This document shows positions 49,653 to 62,699 of a DNA stretch of 64,000 nucleotides, piece by piece. Position 1 is the first letter of the stretch. The number at the start of each line of letters is the position of its first letter. This DNA comes from Melastoma dodecandrum. Taxonomy: Eukaryota > Streptophyta > Magnoliopsida > Myrtales > Melastomataceae. The stretch lies in the NCBI GenBank assembly GCA_029817715.1, contig JARUPY010000605.1, forward strand, positions 2,356,001 to 2,420,000, given 5' to 3'. A program made the position numbers and the translations under genes. The notes below the pieces were generated by a model that saw only the letters and a program-made list of their open reading frames with translations, searched no databases and had not been told where the DNA came from.

Positions 49653-50891
49653 AAACACCAAAGACATCTTCCCATCCCCACGTCTAAATAATCCCCTTAG
49701 CGAAGATTTAAAAATACTTCATTTTTTTTTATTTGTTAGATAAATATCGGAGAAGGTTCTTTCGTCTGATTGATTGATTATTTCTTTCTTTAAAGCTATA
49801 ATCGTACGGTGATGTCTTCCTCTTATGAGCATCATCGCCAAATTCGTTTGTTTTGGTTTGTTGTGATTTTGTTTTTGAAGGTGACCACCGATCGGAGTGT
49901 TGGGCCGTTGGTTTTGGCTTTTCTGCTTCGTATTTCGATTCTGCTGGATTCGACTAGTTTATAATCTGCCTGGTGGTATTGGTTAGCTTTGCATTGACTG
50001 TTTGTGATAACAAGCTCCCTCCTGTCCTATATGTGTATCCTTAGTTGGAGGTTGTAATTGATCGTTCCCTGTGCTCGCTTCTCTGTTTTTCTCGCTTTCT
50101 TTTGCTTTATCAGCTGGTAGAATCAAAGGGAAAGCTCGAGTCGCTGCTCTAGACTTGAGAGGCATGGGAAGTCATGCTCCGAGAACGATCTTGACCTGTC
50201 GCTCGAGGTTGTATCTGAAGAATTCGCAAACCTCATCCTACATTTCATTCCTCACAATCTCGTAGGCCTTCGCGGCGTGGAGGTTGGCATAGATTGCCCA
50301 TTTCATCGCTTTTGGACAGGAGGCACTTGAATATCTTTATGACTTTACTAAATTCTGCTCCCCCTAGGCCCAGATGCCAGCAACATCCGCCCTGCACTTT
50401 TAGTGATCAACATCCACCCCGTCCTATAGGGAGCCGTGAGGATGCAGCATTATTGGAGTAATAATTCTGCTTCTACGGCATGTGTAACATCGTGTGGTTA
50501 GACAAGTATTGTAAGACAGGCTACAGTTTTGTTATGTCCGAAATTCTCAGACAGATAACTTTGCCTCTGCTGGCGCCTTGTCCGAATAGTCTGATTGCAG
50601 TATGAAAGAAAGAGCCAGAGGCTGAGACAACTGGGAATAACCTACTAGAGCCAAATTGTGTACAAGCACAAGTAGTTTTTTTTTTTATCATATCGCAAGG
50701 GCAGGCATCGCCAGAAACAAAATGTTGCGTGATGGGGACATGAATTAATCCCACTTCTAAAGGTTCTCGGAAAACAACAAACAGCAACAAAATGTCCTAT
50801 AAGGGTGCCTCTTTTATTCACGAAAAATAGCGGCCTCAGATGGACACAAGAATCACCGCGCTGCCGACAGATCCTAACCAGAATGTTGGGA
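49243..50891. other. Intergenic region with microsatellites
   Basis: Contains the IAN promoter, a (CCCAA)n tract at about 49372-49397 and a (GA)n tract at 49617-49649 that may lie in the IAN 5' region. An unrecognised coding-like minus-strand fragment lies at about 50165-50320. The rest shows nothing. Confidence 0.5.
50165..50345 (-). pseudogene. Unrecognised coding-like fragment
   Basis: The minus strand reads about 50 codons of protein-like sequence, including AMKWAIYANLHAAKAYEIV, then a stop, then DEVCEFFRYNLERQVKIVLG, then another stop. I do not recognise the family. The single internal stop within otherwise well-composed sequence suggests a gene fragment. Confidence 0.3.
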
Positions 50892-51608
<717 letters not shown>

Positions 51609-51948
51609 CCCTCAGGATCAAATCGAATCGGAAGGGGGGGCGTTCTTAGGTTTTACGGCGGCTGATGGATGAATGAATTGAGAGAGAAAAACGCGAGGCG
51701 TGGCGTGCTACACACACACACACACAAGCCTAACGGCATTATAAGAAAAAGGAATGGAATAAAAAAAAGAGTATTCTAGAAACTACCAACAAACGACGTG
51801 GCACGTGCCACACTCAAGAACGTGTGAGGCAAAACCAAATCAAATATTCACTTAGAAGCCCCCGTAGTTCATAGAAGGGTTTCTGTTTCTATTATCATTC
51901 ATTCGTTTAGTTGGAATCATTGGCAGAAGAATCTATATCCTTTCACGG
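51609..51948. other. Cytochrome c upstream region and former ERF 3' flank
   Basis: Contains the cytochrome c promoter and a short (CA)n run at about 51711-51726. The last ~100 bp before 51949 are, before the copia insertion, the sequence that followed the ERF stop codon on the minus strand (see the 57143 gene). Confidence 0.6.
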
Positions 51949-52303
51949 TGTAAACAAAGAAGCAAAAACTCAGCTACAGATGATGCTGGTGTGTGCAGGT
52001 GATGTTGCATAACATTACAAGCAGAGAAGAAGAAGAAGGAATTGAAGCTGGGCCTATTCAACACAATGTAAATAGAAAGGCCACACGTAGAGCCCAATCA
52101 CTTATACAAAAGGTCAATATAGGAATTACACTAGGGTTTTGTTGTGAGGGTTTTCTTAACCAGACAAAGTGGGGGTGCGCGGGGTAATGATTCCCCTCCA
52201 TGTGACTGTATTCTTTTTTTCTGGGAATTCTCTGATGAATGGATGATGATGATGGGTGGAGGTTGAATCTCCGCAGCTTAAGGTAGCTCTATTTCAGCCT
52301 TCA
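51949..52303 (+). repeat. Copia element 2, 5' LTR
   Basis: 355-bp LTR with TG...CA ends, followed directly by the tRNA-Met-type primer-binding site. Confidence 0.95.
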
Positions 52304-52319
52304 TGGTATCAGAGCAAGC

Positions 52320-55300
52320 ATGACGGAGGTGCAGAGAGCTCAAAGCGTGGAGATGGATGGAGTCGACTCACCATTTTACATCAATCCAGCTGACCTGCAG
52401 ACGATTGCGCTGGTGTCGCCGGAACTTAACGACGGCAACTATGCGTCATGGAGAAGATCGTTTGAAGTAGCCCTTTCCATAAAGAACAAAATGGGTTTCG
52501 TGGATGGCACGATCCCACAACCAGAAACAGGTAGCAGCCGGCTTGCTGTTTGGAAAAGATGCGACAACCTTGTGAAGACATGGCTACAGAGGTCAGTGTC
52601 CATCAATATTGCATCTACTATTTTCTACCTGGATACAGCCAAGGAAATTTGGGAAGAGCTTCAAGAAAGGTATGGTGTATCGGACGATGTTAGGATTTGT
52701 TTACTGCAGGATCAGTATTACAGTTTGGTACAGGGGTCGAAATCGGTCTCGAATTTCTACAGTGAGATGCTGTCGGTCCTGCGTGAACTGAAAAATTACA
52801 GACCCCCACCTCAATGTAGCTGTAAGAAATGTGATTGTGGATGGGAGAGGATGTATGTTGAGCAGCAACAGAAAGATGTGGTGTTCAGGTTTTAAAATGG
52901 ACTAAACAAGGAGTTTGGAGCATTAAGAACTCAACTTCTGCTTAGGAAACCTTTCCCCACACTCGCAGAAGCTTTCAACTATGTTCAGCGAGAAGAATTG
53001 CAGCAAAACAGAACATCAGATGTGAATGGATACTTGGAACGACCGGTGGCAGCGGCTGTTCAATTGAATGAATATAGGCCAACTGAAATGGAGGAAGAGT
53101 CACATAAGCAAGTAGCTTTTGTAGATAAAAGAAGACTTAAGGGAGATCTGTTCTGTGAGAACTGCAAGAAAAAGGGGCATCTCAAAGACAATTGTTATTT
53201 TCTCATTGGTTTCCCCTCCACACAGAGAGGAGGGAGGAGCAGAGGGAGATTTGGTCAAAGAGGAGGTTCAGCTGGAGGCAGAAGGATCAGCCTCATGATG
53301 GCGGGAGATAATACAAACATGCAGAAGAACTTGTCCCAGCTTAGTCTAAATGAGCAACAAGTGAAGCGGTTAATGGAGTTTCTCAGTGTGGATGACAATC
53401 CAAGATCCTCTCAACCAAATGACCTGAGTACCTCTCAACCCACCTCCCTAAACCTCTCTCAATCCAGTCATTTTTCAGGTACTCCGTCTCACTCCTCTAA
53501 AACTACCAAAACACACTCAAATAGTCATAAGTGGATATTAGATACTGGTGCCACAGATCATGTGGTCTCTTCCCTTGATTTTCTCATTTCATCTCATGAG
53601 TTGCCAATTCCTATTCAGATACAGCTTCCAAACAATGCCACTGTTCAAGCAACCCACATAGGAACAGTCCAACTTTCAAATGACTTAATTCTTGAACAAG
53701 TCTTGTTTGTTCCATCTTTTTCTTTCAACCTTATCTCTATTGGAAAACTCACTAACACTAAAAAGGTCTGTTTCATTTTCTCACATGATTGCTGTAGAAT
53801 CCAGGACCTATGCACTTGGAGGATGATTGGTCTTGCTAGAAGAGATGGTGGTTTATATGTGCTTCAGCAGAAATCTGAACCAAGGCACTCTTCTGCTTCT
53901 CCTCAAGTCAAGTCAGCAGCTTTAGTTAATGAAGAACAGTTTTTCCAACATCATATCAGTAATACAAAGTTACATACCACTCTAGATTGTTTTGACTTGT
54001 GGCATTTGCGTTTGGGACATGTGTCGGTTGATAAACTACATGCTTTGAAATCAATTGATGCATCTATTACTCTTTTACATCACAATGCATGTTAATCTGT
54101 CATGAAGCCAAACAAAAGAGATTAAGCTTCCCAGTTAGTGACATACAAACTGTAGAGGCTTTTGAACTAATCCATTGTGACATTTGGGGCCCATGTTCTA
54201 CCGTTGCCTTGGCTGGTTTTAAATACTTTCTCACGATAGTTGATGATTACACAAGAGTGACTTGGATTTTTCTCATGAAATCAAAGTCAGAGGTGCAAGC
54301 ATTGCTTTCTCAATTCCATGCATTTGTTAAAACACAATTTAACACAAACATTAAAGTGCTTAGGAGTGATAATGGTCAAGAGTTTAACTTTCCATCTTTC
54401 TATCAAAAGTATGGAATTCTTCATCATACCTCCTGTGTTGCCACTCCTCAACAAAATGGGGTTGTGGAGCGCAAACATCAACACTTACTGCAGGTAACTA
54501 GAGCACTACTATTTCAAGCAAAGCTACCACCACAGTTTTGGGGTTATGCAATACTAACAGCTGTTCATCTGATTAATAGGTTACCAACTAAGCTTTTGCA
54601 TCATAAAACACCTTATGAAATCTTATTTCGCAAAAAACCTTCCTATCAGCATATTCGTGTCTTCGGATCGTTATGTTATGCTTGCACTCTGCAACATGGA
54701 AGAACTAAATTGGACAAACGTGCCAAGAAGTGTCTTTTCTTGGGATATCCATTTGGTACTAAAGGCTATTATGTGTATGATCTAGAGAGTCAACATGTGT
54801 TTATTTCGAGAGATGTCATTTGTTATGAGTATATTTTCCCATCTGTATCACCACAGGCTGACTGTTCTCCAAATCCTGCATTAGTTCTGCCGAATGCATT
54901 GCATTCATCAGATTGTGATACATTTTATGATTCTAGCCAAACTTATGCATCACATACTCATGCACCTGCAGTTGCATCTGACATAAACACATCGGACACT
55001 TCATTTACTTGTCCAACTGAACAAACTGAGTCTGACTTGAGGAGAAGCACTAGAACACGCCAAACGCCCAGCTATCTGCAGGAGTATCATCTGAATCTAT
55101 CCACTCAACTATCACGGCCAATCTCTTCCAACAGGTCAGACCCTTCTATTTCTCCTTCTTATCCAATTGAACCTTTTATTTCTTACACAAGACTGTCCAA
55201 TCCCTATAAAATGTTCCTGTTAGCATTGGAAACAAACTTGGAACCGAGAAATTATGCAGAAGCCAAGTCAATACCTCACTGGGAAACTGCTATGACTGCT

Positions 55301-56851
55301 GAACTTCAAGCTCTGCAGGACAATGGCACTTGGGACATAGTTCCACTTCCGCTAGGGAAAAGAGCTGTCGGCTGTAAGTGGGTTTACAAGACAAAGCTCA
55401 ATGCGGATGGTACCATTGAAAGGCACAAAGCTAGACTGGTTGCAAAAGGATATACGCAGAGAGAGGGCTTCGATTACCAGGAAACCTTTTCTCCAGTGGC
55501 TAAGCATACTTCAGTAAGGTCTTTCCTAGCTTTAGCAGCAATGAAAGATTGGCACCTCAGGCAATTCGACATTCACAATGCCTTTTTAAATGGGGATCTT
55601 GATGAGGAGGTGTATATGGATCTTCCCCAGGGATTGGCCATTCAGGGGGAGACAGAAGGTTCAATCATGGTATGTAAGCTCAATAAATCTATCTATGGAC
55701 TCAAACAAGCCTCTCGTCAATGGAACAGCAAACTTACAAAGTGTTTGACGATGAATGGCTTCCAACAGTCGAGAGCTGATTATACTCTCTTCACTAAGCA
55801 GGATAAGGGTGGTTTTGCGGCAGTTCTAATTTACGTGGATGATATGGCCGTAGCTGGGATGACTGAGGAGCTGATCAATGACCTTAGAGGTTGTTTACAG
55901 AAAGAATTTAAAGTGAGGGATCTTGGGATGCTAAGATTCTTCTTAGGACTTGAGATTGCAAGATCAAGCAAGGGAATTTTTGTATCACAGAGAGGGTATT
56001 CTCTCAAGCTCTTGGAGGAGACAGGGAAGCTGGCATCAAAGACCAGCACCACCCCAATTACGCCTAATCATAAGTTGGAGCATGAAGAGGCATTAGAAGG
56101 AGTAGATGCAAGCGCATACAGAAGGCTGGTGGGAAGGTTAATCTACCTAGGTGTTACACGCCCAGATTTGACTTACACCGTACACTTATTAGCTCAGTTC
56201 ATGGACAGACCAGCAAGAAAGCATTGGGATGCTGCCTGTCATGTGTTGAGATACTTGAAAGGATCTCCGGGAAAAGGAATTTTCTTTCCACGAAAGACAG
56301 AGCCACAGTTAACTGCATATTCGGACAGTGATTGGGCTGGCTGTATTGAAACTCGTAGGTCTACAAGTGGTTACAGTGTGTTCTTAGGAGATTCAATGAT
56401 CAGCTGGAAGTCGAAAAAGCAAAAGACGGTGGCAAGAAGTTCAACAGAGGCAGAGTATCGCGCTGTGGCAGCAACAACAGCAGAGGTGCTCTGGTTAATT
56501 GCTCTATTGAGAGATTTTGGACTGATGATAGAGAAGCCGGTTATCTTGTTGTGTGATAACAAGTCTGCAATATACATAAGCAAGAATCCAGTGTTCCATG
56601 AACGCACAAAACACCTGGAAATAGATCTACACTTTGTGCGGGAGAAGATAGAAGAAGGAGTTGTCAAGTTGTTGCATGTTAGAACGCAAGATCAAGTTGC
56701 GGATCTATTCACTAAGGCACTTCAACCTGGGCGGCTGAATTTTTTGCTGGACAAGATTGGGATGCAAGATATACATTGCTCCCATCTTGAGGGGGAGTGT
56801 AAACAAAGAAGCAAAAACTCAGCTACAGATGATGCTGGTGTGTGCAGGTGA
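52320..56851 (+). pseudogene. Copia element 2 gag-pol polyprotein, one stop and one frameshift
   Basis: Gag starts at 52320 shortly after the primer-binding site, with the UBN2-type motif FYLDTAKEIWEEL and, at about 53150-53200, a zinc knuckle (CENCKKKGHLKDNC). Protease motif WILDTGATDH lies near 53535, GAG-pre-integrase LWHLRLGHVS near 54000 and integrase at 54090-54700 (HCDIWGP, LRSDNGQEF, TPQQNGVVERKHQ). Reverse transcriptase lies at 55370-55860 (GCKWVYKTKL, YVDDMAVAG) and RNase H at 56310-56750 (DSDWAG, SSTEAEYRA). The frame has a TAA at 52893, where relatives have Leu, and a one-base shift at about 54090. Otherwise it is intact, so the copy is probably non-autonomous but could be mobilised by an active relative. 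Confidence 0.93.
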
Positions 56852-57152
56852 TGTTGCATAACATTACAAGCAGAGAAGAAGAAGAAGGAATTGAAGCTGG
56901 GCCTATTCAACACAATGTAAATAGAAAGGCCACACGTAGAGCCCAATCACTTATACAAAAGGTCAATATAGGAATTACACTAGGGTTTTGTTGTGAGGGT
57001 TTTCTTAACCAGACAAAGTGGGGGTGCGCGGGGTAATGATTCCCCTCCATGTGACTGTATTCTTTTTTTCTGGGAATTCTCTGATGAATGGATGATGATG
57101 ATGGGTGGAGGTTGAATCTCCGTAGCTTAAGGTAGCTCTATTTCAGCCTTCA
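56798..57152 (+). repeat. Copia element 2, 3' LTR
   Basis: 355-bp LTR, one base different from the 5' copy. Its last bases, read on the minus strand, supply the present stop codon of the adjoining ERF gene. Confidence 0.95.
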
Positions 57153-57751
57153 CACGGAGATATGAACGGCGGATCCCACTGTGAGTATCCCCCCCACTGC
57201 ATTTCTAGCTCCCGCGATACCCCGGTCCACGGCTCCTCCACTACAGTGCCGCACGCCTCCCCGTCCATTTGCGCTGTCCACATCATCCTCGGGGAATCAA
57301 GCGGCGACTCGTTGATTGCCGGTATTTGGCTCGGGGAGAGCATCACCCTGACTGGGGCCAACCGGCTCACCACGTTGCTATCCTTGTTACCCTCGGTTGG
57401 CGCAGAGGCAGCGCCGTTCCCCATTGCCGTTCCCCCGACCATCAACGCAGCCTCGTGCGCTGCCACCCGGATATCGTATGAGTCCTGCGTGACGGGACGA
57501 GGGAGGCTGCGGACCAGGCCGGGGAAGTTGAGCCTGGCGCCTCGCCCGCGCAACTGGAGGGCGGCGACGTCATAGGCCGCTGCTGCCATCTCGGGAGTCT
57601 CGAAGCTCCCTAACCATATCCGGGACTTCTTGCCTGGCTCGCGAATCTCTGACACCCATTTCCCCCACTTCCTCCAACGGACGCCCCGGTAACAGGAGCC
57701 CGTCCCTCCTCCACCGTCCCTTCCTCCCCTTGCTCCGTCGTCAGTGCTCAT
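57143..57751 (-). CDS. DREB/ERF-type AP2 transcription factor, stop codon supplied by an LTR
   Basis: A single-exon gene of 202 codons, as is usual for this family. The AP2 DNA-binding domain spans residues 21-78 ([44 protein letters not shown]), followed by the DREB-type phrase SLPRP. The C-terminal region is acidic/Trp-containing ([11 protein letters not shown]) and may activate transcription. The family binds DRE/GCC-type elements in stress responses. The copia element entered the stop codon: the present end is ...SP followed by Cys-Glu-Gly-stop from the LTR. Rejoining the two target-duplication flanks gives CCG TGA, so the former protein ended at that Pro (199 aa). The 3' UTR is now LTR antisense sequence. 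Confidence 0.93.
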   Translation of the reverse strand: MSTDDGARGGRDGGGGTGSCYRGVRWRKWGKWVSEIREPGKKSRIWLGSFETPEMAAAAYDVAALQLRGRGARLNFPGLVRSLPRPVTQDSYDIRVAAHEAALMVGGTAMGNGAASAPTEGNKDSNVVSRLAPVRVMLSPSQIPAINESPLDSPRMMWTAQMDGEACGTVVEEPWTGVSRELEMQWGGYSQWDPPFISPCEG

Positions 57752-57827
57752 AGCAATTCGGACAACCTATGGAAAACTAGAGAGCGGACATCGGTAAGTC
57801 CAGGAGTTACCGGAGCCTATATGTATG

Positions 57828-57835
57828 TATTTATA
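57828..57835 (-). promoter_or_regulatory. Probable TATA box of the ERF gene
   Basis: Minus-strand TATAAATA lies about 80 bp upstream of the ATG at 57751, a normal distance for a short 5' UTR. Confidence 0.6.
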
Positions 57836-57839
57836 GGGG

Positions 57840-60800
57840 AGGGGGGAGGGGGGACGTGCAATTGCATGCTTTTTTCTTAGCGTTGGAGTGAACTTCATGG
57901 TAATGAGTTTTGGGATAATTCAAACTCCAGAGAATTATAATTTAATGCATGGCAACGTAAGACAAGTGTTATTCAGTGCAAGGAATTTGGTAAGCCGAGG
58001 ATGTCTTTTTATATATATATATATATTTTTGTTGCAAACAATGTGGATAGTTGGTGGGAGTCCAAACAATGTGGATAGGCCCCACGGACTGACCCCCTTT
58101 CGATAGAAATATCATTTGTCTGATGAATCTAGAAATTAGTGATCGACCGTCTTTCGAAAAATGGCGACACATGATCACACGATTTGCATTATCGACTTAC
58201 GTAGTTGCCCTCGGGCAAAGCGCATCTATACGATGTTGGAGTGCAGGGACCGATAACGACGTGCGAAAGGCACTGATCTTTACCACGAGCCTTGACGTTC
58301 GCCGTCAGCAACAGAGGGGACGGTGTCAAAGCACAAATCCCAGAGCTTAAAAACTGTCTATACCAAATGAAAAGCTACATTTACTATGACAACAAAAACA
58401 TAACAACGACGATTGACTGGTTCGAAACGGTTGTAAACAAAAGAACCTTACGACAGATTTAAGGATGAACTAACTTAACCTCGAATAATAATAGAAGAGA
58501 ATGGATTTTGACCTGGGTCGCTCTTTCTTTTTCGGCCTTGTTTAGTCATGAGCCGAAAGAGGGATCCAGCGGTCCTGAAACAAAATCCCATCTTCCAACA
58601 GGAACGCGATATTTGGTTCTCGTAATACTTACAAATGTAGCAGCAATAACAAGCTTAATCATAAAATGTAAGAAGAGAAGAGTTTCTGGAGTCACTGTTT
58701 CTATCCTCAGCTCGCCTCCTCTTATACCAAGAGTTGTATTTTGCCATGCCCATTTTCTTCATCAACGAGATGTGTTGCACAAGTACATGCTGATGCTTCA
58801 CTAACCTGTCAGTGTATCGGAAATGATTGCCTCGACGTGTGAATAAGTGGTCAACGTCATTAAATCAAAATTTATCAAATCAAAGAGGAAACAATTAATG
58901 AGAAGAGATTGCAAGAACAAAAAATAAAAAATCTATAAGAGAGAGGGATGACGAAGAGAAGAAGGGGGGCGCATTCTGGTGTTCTTGACGAGGAATCGTC
59001 GTTCCAAACCCTCTGGCCGAACCGAGTATGCCTATTGGGGTTAAACCCAGACTGCTTGACGCGTTCTTCTGGAGTCGTGTTCGTGCCACAACAATGAGAC
59101 CGTGAACTCAACCACAGGCCAAATCAGCGAAACTCGGATCTCTCGGGGAGCTGTTCGAAATTGCTCCCTGGATTTCCAGCCTCAATCCAACGACAGAGGT
59201 GTGGGTCCCGATCTCGGGTTATTCCACGAACCGATCAGCCTGCCTCTTCCCATCGCCATCACGCCGCCATCTTTCCCCTGGTCGCCGAACCAGATCCGAC
59301 TTCCCAACATAGTTGTCACTTTGACCCTGAACCGACCTCTCCCTATACTGGCATGCCCAAATCCAGGATAAATCCAGCGACTCTCCATTCCTGCCACCTT
59401 GCTTCAGTCGGAATCCATGGCATCGACGCTCCTCGTAGTGCCCGACAGCCGTCTGCTCAGTATCAGTGATAGCCGGTGACTTGGCCTTCCAGTAGGCAAC
59501 CATCCCTTTCGGCGGTCAATTCGACCTCGCACTTCAACTCCCGCATACCAGCTCCTCTCCGCAGACGTAGCGCAGAGCCCCAGGTCAGCTCTCTTGCAAA
59601 CAGAGCACAGCGACGGTAACCTCTGTCTTCTCCTAGTGGTGGCCGACCCTCTCTGACTCCCTGTTCTCTGGCTCCGAGTCTGCCGACCTTAGACTCGAAG
59701 TCAGCTACCTCCAACAACCCCTCCTCGCCATTGGCTCCATCTCCCTCGGGCCTCGACATCAACATCAGCACCAATCCCAGGCCCACAGCGAGTCCAGCGG
59801 CCACAACAACAGCCTACCAGTCTTACGACAAGCCGTATCGAATTCGGTCCTTTCAGCCCTTCAGTGACCACTAGCGTTAGGCGGTATCGAATTCGGTCCT
59901 TTCCAGCCCTTCAGTGACCACTAGCGTCAGGTAAATATCATTCAATCTATAAATTGGTAATATTTCGATGTTTTCGGCCACTTTTATTCTTCCCCTCATT
60001 GCAGGAACATTGGCCGACGAAACCTCACTCAAAGAAGTATCGTCGATAGCTAGCTTCCGGCCACCTCAATCCCCGTCAAGCTCGCCAGTTCATGAGGGTC
60101 CGATGTCTCCCCCCATCATCACTATTGCAGCTGACATCCATCTAAGCAGTTGCTTATCTAAATATGTTCTAAAGAAGAGGAAATACTTGGACAAAACACT
60201 AATCGCAAAATCAGTAGGAGGATTAACCCTCACTCAGGACTAAATTCCAACAAACATATCCCAGCTGCCCCTTGAAGACAAGTCCGTCCCCTTCCTTGTT
60301 TTGTTACATCGCCTGCCTCGACTAATGAACAGCAGAGAAAAAGTAGACAGCCGAACCATCTGGACAGACTAATGGTCGCCGGGCATGCTCTTGATGATGT
60401 CGGAGTCACTTGAATAAGAAGAGGAGGTTTGCCGGTCAGAGGATATACCAAGGTTTCGGATATACAATAAGCGCATTATATGTTTATATCCAACATCTTC
60501 CTATCGCTCTGGAAACTTACCGGGGTCGATGATGCTGAGGCAGCAAACCCCGTAGTACTTTCCGCAAGCGGTACCAAGGTCTACGTTGTCTGGTGTACAA
60601 ACAAAACATTGCAATTGGTAAGCCAGCTTACTGCATTGCTACTTCATGTCTCAATAACTGGAGGGAAATAAGTGGTGATAAAGGAGCACAAGCAGGTTCA
60701 ATGCAAGTTGTGCCAAAGCAACTGCTTAGATAGGTGAAAAATCAAGGCACACACCCATTCCACGCTTTCAAAAATAAATAATATTTCATATTCGAGTATT

Positions 60801-61260
60801 TATTTGAATTTTAAAAAATTAAGACCTCCGTACGGTATCAACGGTTCGCCAAGTTCGTTATAAATTTTTATATAAAACAACATCAGACGATAAAACGCTA
60901 TCGGCTTCGTTCTGACTGAGCCGAGGGATGGTACCGATCTCACTTGTCTCATACCCGGTTCTTTCTCAAATTCAATTTCGCTTAAAAATTGCTAAGGGCC
61001 TTAATAAGTATGTGATTATTTGCGTTTTGCCCAAATACATTTTTAACAATAAAACCTTTTTCTTAAAAGTGATTCACAGACTTTTAAGCGTCAATGAGTT
61101 CGAGGTCATTTTTAACGTCAAGTGTTTTCCTTTTTCAAAATTTAGCTCTAATAAATTCAGGTACACAGAATTTTAACGCTCCTTTTTCTTTGTGATGCGT
61201 GCAATTTAATAATACCTAATTACCAAACCTAAACGAATCTCTATAGTTTTTCTAACTTAA
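57840..61260. other. Non-genic region, short repeats only
   Basis: Open frames at 58508, 59102-59804 and 59968 resemble no known family. An (AT)n run lies at about 58010-58026. A ~50-bp direct duplication containing GTATCGAATTCGGTCC starts at about 59834 and 59884. No gene is supported. Confidence 0.5.
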
Positions 61261-61333
61261 ACTTAAAATAATAAGTTTGTGGCGACTCCGACACATTTTC
61301 AAAATCTGAAGCCTCATCATCAATGGATGATAT

Positions 61334-62660
61334 TCATTTTAGATGGGATTGGGAATGGAATCCATTCGCGACAACAATAACAAATGTCGGCGGCACAATG
61401 TGATTTAAACCATCCATAACACATGGAATTAGCAGTTTATGCCTATATTTTCCATATAAGAAGATGTCATCAATACTGATAACTGTTCTATAATGTTTGG
61501 ATTGGATTTGTAATTTTAATTGCATTAAGCAAGTGTGGCCACTCATTATAAGACTCCGCCCAATCATCATATTCAATGGTTATTGTCTTCCTCTTTGCAT
61601 CCCATATGCGTCTTCTTGTGACCTCGTAACCAAAACGTTTATTAATCACGTTTCTTAGCAATGACAACTTCACATCAGGTGCTTCTGTCACAAAACTAGT
61701 AAAATATGGATCCATAAAGTTATAATCCAGTCTAACATGATCTTGAGAAATTACTGCATTCAAACAGATATGTGGACCCGGGCAATCGTGATCTCAAATT
61801 CATCATAGCAAGCACATTGAATAGCACGGGGCCTCCACTTACAAGTTTCATACTTAGAGCAGAAAATTTACCACAATATCTTATCATACTTCATTATCTG
61901 ATAATTATAATGATTTTTAATATAGTAGCTATTCACTGCATGAATTAGATGACTCTTATGCTTGAAATGCATCCCTTTGCGGAACTCAACAAGATAAGAA
62001 GCATCATTGGCTTCCGCTTCATTCTCATTCTCATCAAAAATAATTTTCCCAGAATCTCCGCTATCAAGATAAAAGGGAAGTGGTTTTTCACTCTTCCACT
62101 AGAATGTTCCGCTTCATCAGACTGCATAATCACAGCAACAACACGATTTTCTTCATCAACATCGTCTCTAATACTACTACCACCCGTCGGTACATCATTA
62201 CAAGACTCGAACGTGGGGCCAACATCATTTTCTATAACATTACAGAAGTTCCTCTCTGGAATTACATTCCTTCTCGATTCCTTCACTACAATTTGTGGTT
62301 ACACTACAGTAGCTGGTACTTCTGGAATGATAATACCAACTAAATTGTTGCACGATGCACGACCTTTGTTGCTCGAATTCCCCCAAAAAGAAACAACATA
62401 AATTTCTCGGATATGGTTCTCATTGGACAACGCAAACTCGACGAGTAATCTTACATCATCATCATTGCAATATGCTAGAACAAATTTCACTCCACCGTCA
62501 GCATAAGTGAGTACGGGATATCTATGACATATCTATAGTGTAGCCAAGTCATTCAACTTCATGGCTTGGCTATAACCTTTTCGAAATTTGCATAATCAAC
62601 TTCTACATCTACCTTAAGCCTCTTAATCAGACCCTTAACGTAATCTACTCCTTCATTCCC
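61334..62660 (-). pseudogene. MuDR/MURA-type transposase remnant
   Basis: The minus strand carries transposase pieces. The upstream part is an acidic N-terminal region (about 62490-61950) with the plant MURA-like FVLAYCNDDDVRLLVEFAL. The middle region (about 61763-61490) includes KRFGYEVTRRRIWDAKRK and DDWAESYNEWPHLL. The downstream part starts the catalytic domain (TVISIDDIFLYGKYRHKLL), where the first catalytic Asp of the DDE site lies. Stops and shifts break it, and the rest of the DDE domain and zinc finger are missing. This is a different MULE lineage from the FAR1-like one at 19-21 kb. Confidence 0.75.
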
Positions 62661-62699
62661 ATTAATCACCTTTCCATTGCCAAATAACAACTATTGAAT

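Larger units (their letters stand above)
51949..57152 (+). mobile_element. Young Ty1/copia LTR retrotransposon
   Basis: LTRs at 51949-52303 and 56798-57152 are both 355 bp and differ at one site seen by eye (CTCCGCAGC versus CTCCGTAGC). The LTR begins TGTAAACA and ends CAGCCTTCA. The primer-binding site TGGTATCAGAGC is at 52304-52315 and the polypurine tract GAGGGGGAG at 56789-56797. Target duplication CACGG is exact at 51944-51948 and 57153-57157. The near-identical LTRs mean a very recent insertion. Confidence 0.97.

Noticed and set aside
54080..54100. Programmed frameshift between gag-protease and integrase of copia element 2
   Set aside because: Ty1/copia plants usually have one gag-pol frame; the break falls inside a conserved region, so a deletion is simpler.
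59102..59804. Frames in both strands, including a 113-codon minus frame starting MAAGLAVG
   Set aside because: GC-rich low-complexity region with several overlapping frames; no recognisable domain.
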